DNA of 35,524 nt from Gammaproteobacteria bacterium (GTDB lineage Bacteria; Pseudomonadota; Gammaproteobacteria; GCA-001735895). Location of the stretch: assembly GCA_022340305.1 (NCBI GenBank), contig JAJDOF010000086.1, positions 1 to 35,524 on the forward strand. Reading direction: 5' to 3'. The position numbers and the translations under genes are program-made. Below the pieces are notes generated by a model. The model saw only the letters and a program-made list of their open reading frames with translations. It did not search any database and was not told the DNA's origin. Of this stretch, positions 8,251-15,749 are shown piece by piece. The first letter of the stretch is position 1; each line of letters starts with the position of its first letter.

Positions 8251-9183
8251 ATGTTAGCGCTCGAAATCACCGATTTATATAAGACTTACAGCAGCGGGCT
8301 GGAAGCACTCAAGGGCATCAGCTTACAGGTTAAACAAGGCGACTTCTTTGCCTTGCTGGGGCCGAACGGTGCCGGCAAATCGACCTGTATTGGCATCATT
8401 TCGGGCCTGGTAAACAAGACCAGTGGTACGGTCAGGATATTCGATCACTCCATCGACGATGAATTTATCGTCGCCAAGTCACTGCTCGGTTCGGTACCCC
8501 AGGAATTCAACTTCAACACCTTCGAACCGGTCGAGGAAATCGTTATCAATCAGGCTGGGTTTTACGGCGTCACTGCGAAACACGCGCGCATCGAAACCGA
8601 ACACTACCTCAGGCAACTCGGTCTCTGGCAGCATCGCAGATCACAGGCCAGGCGACTCTCAGGCGGTATGAAACGACGCCTGATGATCGCCCGCGCGTTG
8701 GTTCATAAACCAAAGTTGCTGATCCTGGATGAACCCACAGCCGGCGTCGATATCGAATTGCGGCGCTCCATGTGGGACTTTCTCGAGCAGATAAACGACC
8801 AGGGCACGACGATTATTCTAACCACCCATTACCTCGAAGAAGCCGAGCGCATGTGTCGCAACATCGCCATTATCGACGAGGGCAACATCATTTTGAACAG
8901 CAGCATGCAACACCTGCTGAAGCAGCTCAACAGCGAAACCTTCGTGCTCTACCTGCGTAACGAACTCGAACAGGCGCCACTGCTCAACAGTTTTGACAAC
9001 GTCGTGAGACTCGACCAGCAGAGCATCGAGGTGGAAGTACCCGACAGGCTTTCGATCAACGATTTGATTCGCGAACTCGAGGCCCAGGGTATCGTCGTCG
9101 AGCGCATGCGCAACAAGGTCAACCGACTCGAGGAGCTATTCGTCAAGATGACCAGCAAACCCGAGCAAAGAGGACTGGGCTGA
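8251..9183 (+). CDS. yadG: ABC transporter ATP-binding protein, YadG type
   Basis: The 310-residue ATPase of an ABC-2 exporter. Walker A GPNGAGKST at 37-45, signature LSGGMKRR near 134-141, Walker B LLILDEPTAG, and the switch His in TTHYLEEAERM. The roughly 80 residues beyond the nucleotide-binding domain match the YadG/CcmA-like C-terminal extension. The stop overlaps the ATG of the permease gene (TGATG), implying coupled translation. The start ATG at 8251 has only a weak ribosome site but opens the conserved N-terminus. The substrate of YadGH-type transporters is not established. Confidence 0.88.
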   Translation: MLALEITDLYKTYSSGLEALKGISLQVKQGDFFALLGPNGAGKSTCIGIISGLVNKTSGTVRIFDHSIDDEFIVAKSLLGSVPQEFNFNTFEPVEEIVINQAGFYGVTAKHARIETEHYLRQLGLWQHRRSQARRLSGGMKRRLMIARALVHKPKLLILDEPTAGVDIELRRSMWDFLEQINDQGTTIILTTHYLEEAERMCRNIAIIDEGNIILNSSMQHLLKQLNSETFVLYLRNELEQAPLLNSFDNVVRLDQQSIEVEVPDRLSINDLIRELEAQGIVVERMRNKVNRLEELFVKMTSKPEQRGLG

Positions 9184-9953
9184 TGCTCTACCAGTTCTGG
9201 ATTGCCTACCTGACCATCGCCCGCAGGGAAGTACTGCGCTTCAGCCGAATCTGGGTACAGACCATCATCCCGCCAGTAATGATGGTGGCGCTGTACTTCA
9301 TAATTTTCGGTAACCTTATCGGGCAACGCATCGGTGAAATGGATGGCATGAGCTATGTCGATTTCCTCATGCCGGGACTGGTTATGATGTCGATTATCAC
9401 CAATTCCTACACCAACGTCGTATCGTCTTTTTACGGCGCGAAATATTCGCGTCACATCGAAGAGATGCAAATTGCACCGGTACCGGACCTGGTTATCCTG
9501 CTGGGCTTCGTCACCGGCGGCATGGCCCGGGGAATCTCTGTCGGTATCGCCGTTACCCTGGTATCGCTAGTGTTTACCGAATTCCGCATGCACAGTCCCC
9601 TGGTGGTGTTGCTGGTCGCCTTGCTAACCTCCTGCCTGTTTTCACTGGCCGGTCTGATCAATGCGATATTCGCCAACAGCTTCGACGATATCACCATAAT
9701 TCCCACTTTCGTGCTCACGCCGCTGACCTATCTCGGCGGCATTTTTTATTCGATCAAGCTGCTGCCCGATTTCTGGCAAACCGCCTCGCTCGGCAATCCG
9801 ATACTCTACATGGTGAACAGCTTTCGTTATGGTTTTCGCGGCAGCAGCGATATCGACCTGTCCACTGCATTGCTGGTAATCCTTTTCTTCATCACCCTGC
9901 TGTTTAGTATTTGCCTGGCCTTGCTGTCACGGGGTACTGGCATCCGTCAGTGA
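9183..9953 (+). CDS. yadH: ABC-2 type permease, YadH type
   Basis: The membrane partner of the preceding ATPase, 256 residues with about six hydrophobic segments. ABC-2 family signs include IIPPVMMVALYFIIFG in the first helix, the block YSRHIEEMQIAPVPD, and FVLTPLTYLGGIFYSI followed by NPILYMVNSFRYGF near the C-terminus. All of these are characteristic of YadH/NodJ-type permeases. The 1-base overlap with the ATPase gene and the 4-base overlap with tatD (GTGA) point to one operon. One permease chain and one ATPase chain suggest a homodimeric 2+2 exporter. Confidence 0.88.
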   Translation: MLYQFWIAYLTIARREVLRFSRIWVQTIIPPVMMVALYFIIFGNLIGQRIGEMDGMSYVDFLMPGLVMMSIITNSYTNVVSSFYGAKYSRHIEEMQIAPVPDLVILLGFVTGGMARGISVGIAVTLVSLVFTEFRMHSPLVVLLVALLTSCLFSLAGLINAIFANSFDDITIIPTFVLTPLTYLGGIFYSIKLLPDFWQTASLGNPILYMVNSFRYGFRGSSDIDLSTALLVILFFITLLFSICLALLSRGTGIRQ

Positions 9954-10741
9954 TCGAGCTGGTCGACATCGGCGTCAACCTGACCAACAAGAATCTGCTG
10001 GGGGATCTTGATGGCGTTTTGCAACGTGCCGCGAATGCCGGCGTCACTCGGCTGGTAGTCACCGGGACATCACTGAGCGATAGCGCGCAGGCAATTGAAC
10101 TGTGCGCTCGCCACCCGGCCAGACTAGTCTCGACCTGCGGCATGCATCCGCATCACGCCAGCGACTGGAATGCTGATAGCTATCGGGATCTGGGCAACCT
10201 GGCGCGACAGTCCTGCGTGCGTGCGATCGGCGAGACCGGCCTGGACTTCAATCGCAACTATTCGCCGGCGGCAGCGCAGGAACTGGCCTTCGAACAACAG
10301 ATGGCGCTTGCCGCCGAGCTGCAGTTACCACTGTTCTGCCATCAGCGCGATGCACACCAACGGTTCGCCGCGATGCTGAGGGAAAATCGGGACCGCCTCG
10401 GTCGAGTCGTGGTCCACTGTTTTACCGACAACCGAGAGGCCCTGATCGAATACCTGAACCTCGATTGTTACATCGGCATAACCGGCTGGATTTGTGACGA
10501 ACGCCGCGGTCTCGAACTTCGTGAGCTGGTCAAACTGATCCCCGAAGATCGATTATTGCTGGAAACCGATGCCCCTTATCTGTTACCGCGCAATCTGGAC
10601 CCAAAACCGAGCAGCCGCATCAACGAACCCGCCTATCTGCTACATATACTCGGCGAGGTTGCGAGGCATCAACAGCGGCCAATCGATTCGCTGGCGCAGG
10701 CTGTTTTACTCAATAGCCGCAGGTTTTTCGACCTTCGCTAG
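9950..10741 (+). CDS. tatD: TatD-type 3'-5' DNase
   Basis: A metal-dependent TIM-barrel hydrolase of 263 residues; enteric TatD has 260. TatD is a 3'-5' exonuclease linked to DNA repair. It starts at GTG 9950 inside the permease stop, giving VIELVDIGVNLTNKNLLGD. An in-frame TTG at 9911 would add 13 unconserved residues. Motifs: GMHPHHASDW, IGETGLDFNRNYS (metal Glu/Asp), CHQRDAHQRF, VVHCFTDN, the very distinctive YIGITGWICDERRGLELRE, and LLLETDAPYLLPR. These match TatD itself rather than its paralogues YcfH or YjjV. No tat genes are nearby, so the name reflects homology only. Confidence 0.94.
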   Translation: MIELVDIGVNLTNKNLLGDLDGVLQRAANAGVTRLVVTGTSLSDSAQAIELCARHPARLVSTCGMHPHHASDWNADSYRDLGNLARQSCVRAIGETGLDFNRNYSPAAAQELAFEQQMALAAELQLPLFCHQRDAHQRFAAMLRENRDRLGRVVVHCFTDNREALIEYLNLDCYIGITGWICDERRGLELRELVKLIPEDRLLLETDAPYLLPRNLDPKPSSRINEPAYLLHILGEVARHQQRPIDSLAQAVLLNSRRFFDLR

Positions 10742-10750
10742 GGCTCAAAA

Positions 10751-10783
10751 GAGGGTTTCCGACGAGCGGTCGTCGTAAACCTC
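10751..10783. repeat. Imperfect inverted repeat between tatD and bpt
   Basis: GAGGGTTTCCGACGA (10751-10765) pairs with TCGTCGTAAACCTC (10770-10783) with one bulge and one mismatch around a GCGG loop. It begins 10 bp after the tatD stop. No T-run follows on the plus strand, and a short one is present on the minus strand. It is probably an inefficient terminator or an mRNA 3' stem. Confidence 0.4.
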
Positions 10784-10814
10784 AAAAATCAGCGCTGAAA
10801 TTCCCAAATTTTCG

Positions 10815-10842
10815 TTACAACTCCCTGTTTACGTTCTAAACT
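10815..10842 (+). promoter_or_regulatory. Candidate bpt promoter
   Basis: TTACAA (10815-10820), 16-bp spacer, TAAACT (10837-10842), 26 bp before the bpt ATG. Four of six bases match in each hexamer. It is placed after the tatD hairpin, so bpt may be its own transcription unit. Confidence 0.35.
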
Positions 10843-10868
10843 TAACCTCAAACCCAGGTGTTTGGAAC

Positions 10869-11576
10869 ATGAACGATCAGGTAAAAGTCAATTTCTTTGC
10901 GTCAACTCCGGAAGCCTGCAGCTACCTGGCGGATCGTAAATCGGTCAGCGCCTTTGCCAACCCCCATATGGATATGGACATGAAGACCTACAACGAGCTG
11001 ATTCGTCATGGTTTTCGCCGCTCTGGCGGGTATATCTACCGTCCGCATTGTCCGCAATGCCAGGAGTGTGTCTCGGTACGGGTCACAATCAAGCAACATC
11101 ACTTTTCGCGAAATGAAAAACGCGTGCTGCGGCGCAATTCGGACATCGATATCAGCATTATGCCCGGGCGGTTTCGCGACGAACACTTCGACCTGTACCG
11201 ACGTTACATCAACAATCGGCATAACGAAGGCAGCATGGCAAATCCGAGCAAGTCCGACTACCACCGCTTCCTGATTTGCGATTGGACCGACACCTTGTTT
11301 TTCGAGTACCGGTTGAACCGAATATTGATCGCGGTTGCCGTCTGTGACCTTACCGATAGCGGCCTGTCGGCGGTTTATACTTTTTTTGACCCCGACTATA
11401 TCGAGCGCAGTCTGGGTCACTTCGCCATCCTCAGTCAGATCGACGAATCGCGAAAACGCGATCTCGATTACCTGTACCTGGGTTACTGGATTCGTGACTG
11501 CAACAAGATGAGTTACAAACGCCGCTATAAGCCCCTCGAAGCCTACCTCAACGAACAATGGGTCGCACTCGACTAA
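10869..11576 (+). CDS. bpt: Aspartate/glutamate leucyltransferase
   Basis: Bpt moves Leu from Leu-tRNA to N-terminal Asp or Glu of target proteins, making them substrates for ClpS/ClpAP (the bacterial N-degron pathway). The product has 235 residues, the usual length. The N-terminal ATE domain has the cysteine cluster CPQCQECVSVRV at about 62-73. The C-terminal GNAT-like domain has LDYLYLGYWI, then the closing KMSYKRRYKPLE, both hallmarks of the ATE1/Bpt family. Leucyl rather than arginyl specificity is inferred from the bacterial subfamily. The ATG at 10869 gives the standard N-terminus. No aat or clpS is visible nearby. Confidence 0.92.
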   Translation: MNDQVKVNFFASTPEACSYLADRKSVSAFANPHMDMDMKTYNELIRHGFRRSGGYIYRPHCPQCQECVSVRVTIKQHHFSRNEKRVLRRNSDIDISIMPGRFRDEHFDLYRRYINNRHNEGSMANPSKSDYHRFLICDWTDTLFFEYRLNRILIAVAVCDLTDSGLSAVYTFFDPDYIERSLGHFAILSQIDESRKRDLDYLYLGYWIRDCNKMSYKRRYKPLEAYLNEQWVALD

Positions 11577-11582
11577 ACCTCC

Positions 11583-11863
11583 TGCAGGTTGCACCAGTCG
11601 GTCTCGGTTCTTTATTTATCTAACTGAACGGCAGGCGTAATCTGCCGATCTCACAGGCGAAACCATGCGCGCCGGACCGAGCCCTATCCCGGTCCTGACT
11701 TGTCCAGATACGTCTGAACCTGGTCTTCCCTCAACCCATAGCTAAAGCTATGGATTTCACTCCAGACCGGCGTTCTGGCACATCTGTGCTGCGACGGAAT
11801 GCCGCATCACAGCATCCGTGATGCTGTTACAACATGCAGGTTTTCTGCACCAGCCGGTCTCGG
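11583..11863. repeat. Non-coding, hairpin-rich stretch bounded by an imperfect direct repeat
   Basis: The gap between bpt and ampD (11577-11925) has no supported gene. Two imperfect direct copies lie about 250 bp apart: TGCAGGTT then GCACCAGTCGGTCTCGG (11583-11607), and TGCAGGTT, a 4-nt insertion, then GCACCAGCCGGTCTCGG (11835-11863). Between them are several short hairpins: GGCAG/CTGCC, GGACCG/CGGTCC, CCATAG/CTATGG (11736-11753), CCAGA/TCTGG (11762-11778) and GCATCAC/GTGATGC (11804-11824). The density of stems suggests a structured RNA or a decayed mobile element rather than ordinary spacer. Confidence 0.5.
11736..11753 (-). mobile_element. Possible right-end hairpin of an IS200/IS605-type remnant
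   Basis: On the minus strand the sequence reads CCATAGCTTTAGCTATGG, a stem around CTTTAG preceded by GTGAAAT and followed by GTTGAGG. This resembles the conserved subterminal hairpin of many IS605/IS1341 elements, which read roughly GAATCC...CTTTAG...GGAGG. No intact tnpA or tnpB is present. It is a resemblance only; an unrelated hairpin is possible. Confidence 0.3.
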
Positions 11864-11925
11864 GCCTGGCTCGAATAACCGGTTTCCAGACGGCGTTAAA
11901 TCCCCAGGCTGATAAAACGGGCGCG

Positions 11926-12483
11926 CTAAATCTTGAGATATTCCGCGAGTCTGGCCCAATCGAAGGCGGGACCGGGATCGGTTTTTCGCGCAGGCGCAAT
12001 GTCACTGTGACCAGTAATGGCGTCGTCAGCGATCTCGGGGTAGGTTCGACGCAACGCGGCGACCAGACTCGCCAGGCTCGCGTACTGTGCTTCGTCGTAA
12101 GCCTGGTCATCACAACCTTCGAGCTCGATACCAACCGAAAAATTGTTACAGACCGGTTCACCGCGCCACTGCGATTCGCCGGCATGCCAGGCACGGTCCA
12201 GAAACGACACGAACTGAATAATATTACCGCCGCGTTCGACCAGGCAATGGGCCGACACGGTCATGCTGCAGATCGAGGTAAAATACGGATGCTGATCGGG
12301 ATCGAGATTATTACAAAAAAACCGTTGAATATGGCCACCCCCGTATTCGCCAGGTGGTAAACTGATGCCGTGTACGACGACCAGCTTTATCGGCTCATTC
12401 TCAGGCCTCGAGTCGAAATTGGGTGATCGAAACACTTCGACGGACTGCAACCAGCCCGCATCATCAATGCAAAGATTTGTCAT
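11926..12483 (-). CDS. ampD: 1,6-anhydro-N-acetylmuramyl-L-alanine amidase AmpD
   Basis: A cytoplasmic zinc amidase that cleaves the peptide from anhydro-muropeptides during cell-wall recycling; its loss derepresses AmpC where ampR is present. The product has 185 residues; enteric AmpD has 183. Zinc ligands are visible: His in VVHGISLPPGE, His in ITGHSDIAP, and Asp in RKTDPGPAFDWARL. Other signatures are VSAHCLVERGG, RAWHAGESQW and FSVGIELEG. I use the ATG at 12483 (MTNLCIDDAGWL), which lines up with the known N-terminus; the frame is open 14 codons further. It diverges from rep across 66 bp that must hold both promoters. Confidence 0.94.
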   Translation of the reverse strand: MTNLCIDDAGWLQSVEVFRSPNFDSRPENEPIKLVVVHGISLPPGEYGGGHIQRFFCNNLDPDQHPYFTSICSMTVSAHCLVERGGNIIQFVSFLDRAWHAGESQWRGEPVCNNFSVGIELEGCDDQAYDEAQYASLASLVAALRRTYPEIADDAITGHSDIAPARKTDPGPAFDWARLAEYLKI

Positions 12484-12549
12484 ACGCCCACAACTCATGT
12501 TCGCTAATCCGAAATCATTACTCACCTTTGGCCCGATAGTCTAACACCC

Positions 12550-14565
12550 TTGAACCTGAAAGATCTCAACCCGCCCCAGCAGCAGGCTGTCACCTGCGTC
12601 GATAAACCATGCCTGGTACTGGCCGGAGCCGGTAGCGGCAAAACCGGCGTCATCACCCGTAAAATCGCCTGGTTGATTCATAAAGGTCATGCCGCCGGGC
12701 ATATTTATGCAGTCACCTTCACCAATAAGGCTGCACGGGAAATGCGTCAACGCGTCAACCGCCTGCTCGACCGCAAGACAACCAGGGGCCTGAGTATCTC
12801 CACATTTCACAGTCTCGGACAGCGCATCCTGCTGCGCGAATCATACCGCCTCGGCTATCGACGTGGCTTCAGCATCATGGATGCACGCGATGTCGAAAAT
12901 TGTCTCGATGGTCTTGCACATCGTATCGACCTGGAAACGGATTATATCCGCCAGGCGATGTACCAGATCAGTCGCTGGAAAAACGATTTTATCGCTCCCG
13001 AAGCCGCCATGGCGAGTGCAGAAGACGCTGTTAGCTCAGACCAGGCACGCCTCTACCACGCATACCAGCAACACTTGTTGGCCTGTAACTCGATGGATTT
13101 CGACGACCTGATCATGCTACCGGTACAACTGTTTCGCGAATATCCGGAAGTGCTCAACAACTGGCAGGATCGGGTACGCTACCTGTTAGTCGACGAGTAT
13201 CAGGATACCAATATCAGTCAGTATGAAATGGTCAGGGCACTGTGCAACATCCGCCAGAAGTTAACCGTAGTGGGTGACGACGATCAATCGATCTACGCCT
13301 GGCGCGGAGCCCGCCCTGAAAACCTGCAGCGGCTCCAGCAGGACTTCCCCAGTCTCGAAGTCATTAAACTTGAACAGAATTATCGCTCCACCAGCCGCAT
13401 TCTCGGTGCCGCCAACCAGCTTATCGCCAACAATCCGCACCTCTATGACAAGCAACTCTGGTCAGCTTCAGGTGCTGGCGATCTGATCCGTGTATTTCCC
13501 TGCAAAAACGCCGACGATGAGGCCAGCCAGGTCGTGGTTGATATTCTCAGCAAACGCTTCCAGGAAAACATACCCTGCAGCCACTTCGCGATCCTGTATC
13601 GCAGCAATTTCCAGTCGCGCAACTATGAGAAAGCCTTGCGCGACCATTCGATTCCCTACCAGGTAGCTGGCGGTAATGCGTTTTTCGAGCGCCGTGAAAT
13701 CAAGGACATCATGGCTTACCTGCGGCTGTTGACCAATCCCGACGACGACCAGGCACTGCTGCGCATCATCAACGTGCCACGCCGTGAAATCGGCACCACC
13801 AGCATTCGCAACCTGGCCGATTACGCAAATACGCGCAAACGCAGCCTCGACATTGCTATCCGCGAATTGGGCATGCTTGAATCGCTTAATCGGCGTGCGC
13901 GCATCCGTATTCAGGAATTTACCGAGTTGATCACCGAATTGCGTCACCAGGTCGAGCACGACGATGCGATGTCCCTGTGCAGGACACTGTTGGCAAGAAT
14001 CGACTATCCAGCCTGGCTGCAGGAAACCTGCACTTCGGCAAAGCAGGCCGAGGCAGCCCTCGAGAATGTCATGGAATTGGTTAGCTGGATCGGTAATCTA
14101 CAAAAAGACCGTGAAGACCCATCACTGCATGGCGTGATCTCGCATCTCTCGTTGATGTCCATACTCGAAAACAGCGAAGATCAAAAGCCACAGGATGCAG
14201 TGCAATTGATGACCATACACGCCGCCAAGGGTCTCGAGTTTGACCACGTTTACCTGGTCGGTTTCGAGGAGGACAGCCTGCCGCATCACCAGTCGCAGAA
14301 CAACGACGGTATCGAGGAAGAACGTCGCCTGGCTTATGTCGGCATTACCCGGGCCGCCGTTAGCCTGACACTCAGCTATGCGAAAACACGGCAAAAGTTT
14401 GGTGCATTGCAGCACTGTGAAGCCAGCCGCTTCCTCTACGAATTGCCCGAGGCCGACCTCGAAGGCGCCGAACACACCGCCAGCAAGCTCAGCGAAAGCG
14501 AGAAACACCAACGCGGCCTGGATACCTTTGCCGACCTGAAAGCCTTGTTGGGTACAACCGACTAA
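12550..14565 (+). CDS. rep: ATP-dependent DNA helicase Rep
   Basis: An SF1A 3'-5' helicase that clears proteins ahead of replication forks and restarts forks. The product has 671 residues against 673 in E. coli. Motifs in order: LNPPQQQAV (Q motif), GAGSGKT (26-32, Walker A), AVTFTNKAAREM (Ia), LLVDEYQDTN (II), VVGDDDQSIYAWRGA (III), LEQNYRS (IV), MTIHAAKGLEFDHVYLVG (V), EERRLAYVGITRA (VI). The LDRKTTRGLSISTFHSLG stretch and the length point to Rep rather than UvrD or PcrA. The start is TTG at 12550, forced because the conserved N-terminus begins at residue 3 and no ATG or GTG precedes it. The rare start and poor ribosome site suggest low expression. Confidence 0.95.
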   Translation: MNLKDLNPPQQQAVTCVDKPCLVLAGAGSGKTGVITRKIAWLIHKGHAAGHIYAVTFTNKAAREMRQRVNRLLDRKTTRGLSISTFHSLGQRILLRESYRLGYRRGFSIMDARDVENCLDGLAHRIDLETDYIRQAMYQISRWKNDFIAPEAAMASAEDAVSSDQARLYHAYQQHLLACNSMDFDDLIMLPVQLFREYPEVLNNWQDRVRYLLVDEYQDTNISQYEMVRALCNIRQKLTVVGDDDQSIYAWRGARPENLQRLQQDFPSLEVIKLEQNYRSTSRILGAANQLIANNPHLYDKQLWSASGAGDLIRVFPCKNADDEASQVVVDILSKRFQENIPCSHFAILYRSNFQSRNYEKALRDHSIPYQVAGGNAFFERREIKDIMAYLRLLTNPDDDQALLRIINVPRREIGTTSIRNLADYANTRKRSLDIAIRELGMLESLNRRARIRIQEFTELITELRHQVEHDDAMSLCRTLLARIDYPAWLQETCTSAKQAEAALENVMELVSWIGNLQKDREDPSLHGVISHLSLMSILENSEDQKPQDAVQLMTIHAAKGLEFDHVYLVGFEEDSLPHHQSQNNDGIEEERRLAYVGITRAAVSLTLSYAKTRQKFGALQHCEASRFLYELPEADLEGAEHTASKLSESEKHQRGLDTFADLKALLGTTD

Positions 14566-14589
14566 ACCACCTCCACTATTTGGCTCCAT

Positions 14590-14605
14590 CCCCGCGCAAG
14601 CGGGG
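14590..14605. repeat. REP-like hairpin CCCCGC-GCAA-GCGGGG
   Basis: A perfect 6-bp GC stem with a GCAA tetraloop, 24 bp after the rep stop. It is the first of three similar GC-rich hairpins in the 324-bp non-coding interval 14566-14889. It could also help end rep transcripts, but no T-run follows. Confidence 0.55.
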
Positions 14606-14737
14606 ACCTTGCAGCACAGCTGCCAGGATTTGAACTTCCCTGGACCAATACCGGAGCCTCGAATGATAGTCCGGCAGCCAACGTATGAAGGGAATTTAAA
14701 ACCATCGGTTCCAGTTACCTCGTCAATACTTTGCAAG

Positions 14738-14757
14738 ATTCCCGCTTTCGCGGGAAT
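14738..14757. repeat. REP-like repeat, copy 1
   Basis: ATTCCCGC-TTTC-GCGGGAAT, a perfect 8-bp stem with a 4-nt loop. It is flanked by AG before and GAC after, exactly as in copy 2 at 14776. Dispersed hairpins of this form (ATTCCCGC...GCGGGAAT) are common in many proteobacterial genomes. Confidence 0.7.
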
Positions 14758-14775
14758 GACTGCAAATAATGCTAG

Positions 14776-14795
14776 ATTCCCGCTTCTGCGGGAAT
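14776..14795. repeat. REP-like repeat, copy 2
   Basis: ATTCCCGC-TTCT-GCGGGAAT, an 8-bp perfect stem in the same orientation as copy 1 and 38 bp from it. Conserved flanks (AG...GAC) show that the unit is longer than the stem. A further AGATTCCC at about 14814 may be a broken third unit. Confidence 0.7.
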
Positions 14796-14889
14796 GACGG
14801 CTAATCGAGGGATAAGATTCCCAATGCGCCGGACAGCGCAAACCGCCGGGACTTCGCTACGACCGACAGGAATATCAGTCTTCAGCAAT

Positions 14890-14938
14890 AAAAAAGGCCG
14901 GTATGGAATGCGCTCGTCGAGCGTATTCCATACCGGCC
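14890..14938 (-). terminator. Strong intrinsic terminator of the aap operon
   Basis: The stem arms at 14896-14916 and 14918-14938 pair over about 20 bp with one G-T pair near the loop. On the minus strand the stem is followed by six T's (14895-14890). It sits 12 bp past the aapP stop, so it ends the amino-acid transporter operon and shields it from the REP interval. Confidence 0.9.
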
Positions 14939-14950
14939 CTATCGCAATGG

Positions 14951-15727
14951 TTAGTGCGCGAGTATCTGGCTCAGGAACAGCTGGGTACGCTCGTGCTGCG
15001 GATTGTCGAAAAATTCATGCGGCTCATTTTCTTCGATGATTTCACCGCCATCCATGAAGATTACGCGGTTGGCCACGGTCTTGGCAAAACCCATTTCGTG
15101 GGTCACGCACAACATGGTCATACCTTCCTGGGCGAGTTCGATCATGACGTCGAGTACTTCCTTGATCATTTCCGGATCGAGAGCCGAGGTCGGCTCATCG
15201 AACAGCATGATCCTGGGGTTCATGCACAACGAGCGCGCGATGGCGACACGCTGCTGCTGGCCACCAGACAACTGGCCGGGAAACTTGTCCGCCTGCTCGG
15301 GAATTTTTACGCGCTCCAGAAACTTCATCGCCGTTGCTTCGGCTTCCTTGCGTGGTATCTGCTTGACCCAGATCGGTGCCAGCGCGCAATTCTCCATCAC
15401 CGTCAGGTGCGGGAACAGGTTAAAGTGTTGAAAACACATACCGACCTCGCGCCGAATCGCGTCGATATTTTTCAGATCGTTGGTCAGCTCGACATTCTCT
15501 ACGATGATATCGCCCTGCTGATGTTCCTCGAGCCGATTAATGCAACGAATCATGGTCGATTTACCCGATCCCGACGGACCGCATATTACGATTCGCTCAC
15601 CCCGATTGACTTCCAGGTTGATGTTCTTGAGGACATGAAATGCACCATACCACTTGTGCATATCCTTGATCTTGATGACTACCTCATCGGATACTTCAAG
15701 TACGGGGGCTTCTGGTTGACTACTCAT
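14951..15727 (-). CDS. aapP: General L-amino-acid ABC transporter, ATP-binding protein
   Basis: A 258-residue ATPase of the polar amino-acid importer family (GlnQ/GltL/AapP). Walker [10 protein letters not shown] is at 50-58; the signature is [15 protein letters not shown], Walker [14 protein letters not shown], and the switch His is in [33 protein letters not shown] is typical of the AapP group. It is the last gene of aapJQMP, 22 bp after aapM, and is followed by a strong terminator. It energises uptake through AapQ/AapM. Confidence 0.92.
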   Translation of the reverse strand: MSSQPEAPVLEVSDEVVIKIKDMHKWYGAFHVLKNINLEVNRGERIVICGPSGSGKSTMIRCINRLEEHQQGDIIVENVELTNDLKNIDAIRREVGMCFQHFNLFPHLTVMENCALAPIWVKQIPRKEAEATAMKFLERVKIPEQADKFPGQLSGGQQQRVAIARSLCMNPRIMLFDEPTSALDPEMIKEVLDVMIELAQEGMTMLCVTHEMGFAKTVANRVIFMDGGEIIEENEPHEFFDNPQHERTQLFLSQILAH

Positions 15728-15749
15728 AAATTTATACCTTGGTTAACTT

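Noticed and set aside
8079-8270. 64-residue N-terminal extension of the Kef-type antiporter
   Set aside because: The extension is basic, without membrane segments, and overlaps the divergent yadG start. The ATG at 8078 fits the family.
7647-8282. A 211-codon plus-strand frame opposite the antiporter gene
   Set aside because: Its Gln/Arg-rich product mirrors hydrophobic codons of the membrane protein and has no recognisable motif.
11818-12360. A 180-codon open frame on the plus strand opposite ampD
   Set aside because: AmpD on the other strand has all zinc ligands and family motifs. The frame is a shadow.
14738-14795. The two REP-like units as a CRISPR array
   Set aside because: There are only two short palindromic copies 38 bp apart with an 18-nt gap between stems, no further repeats and no cas genes nearby.
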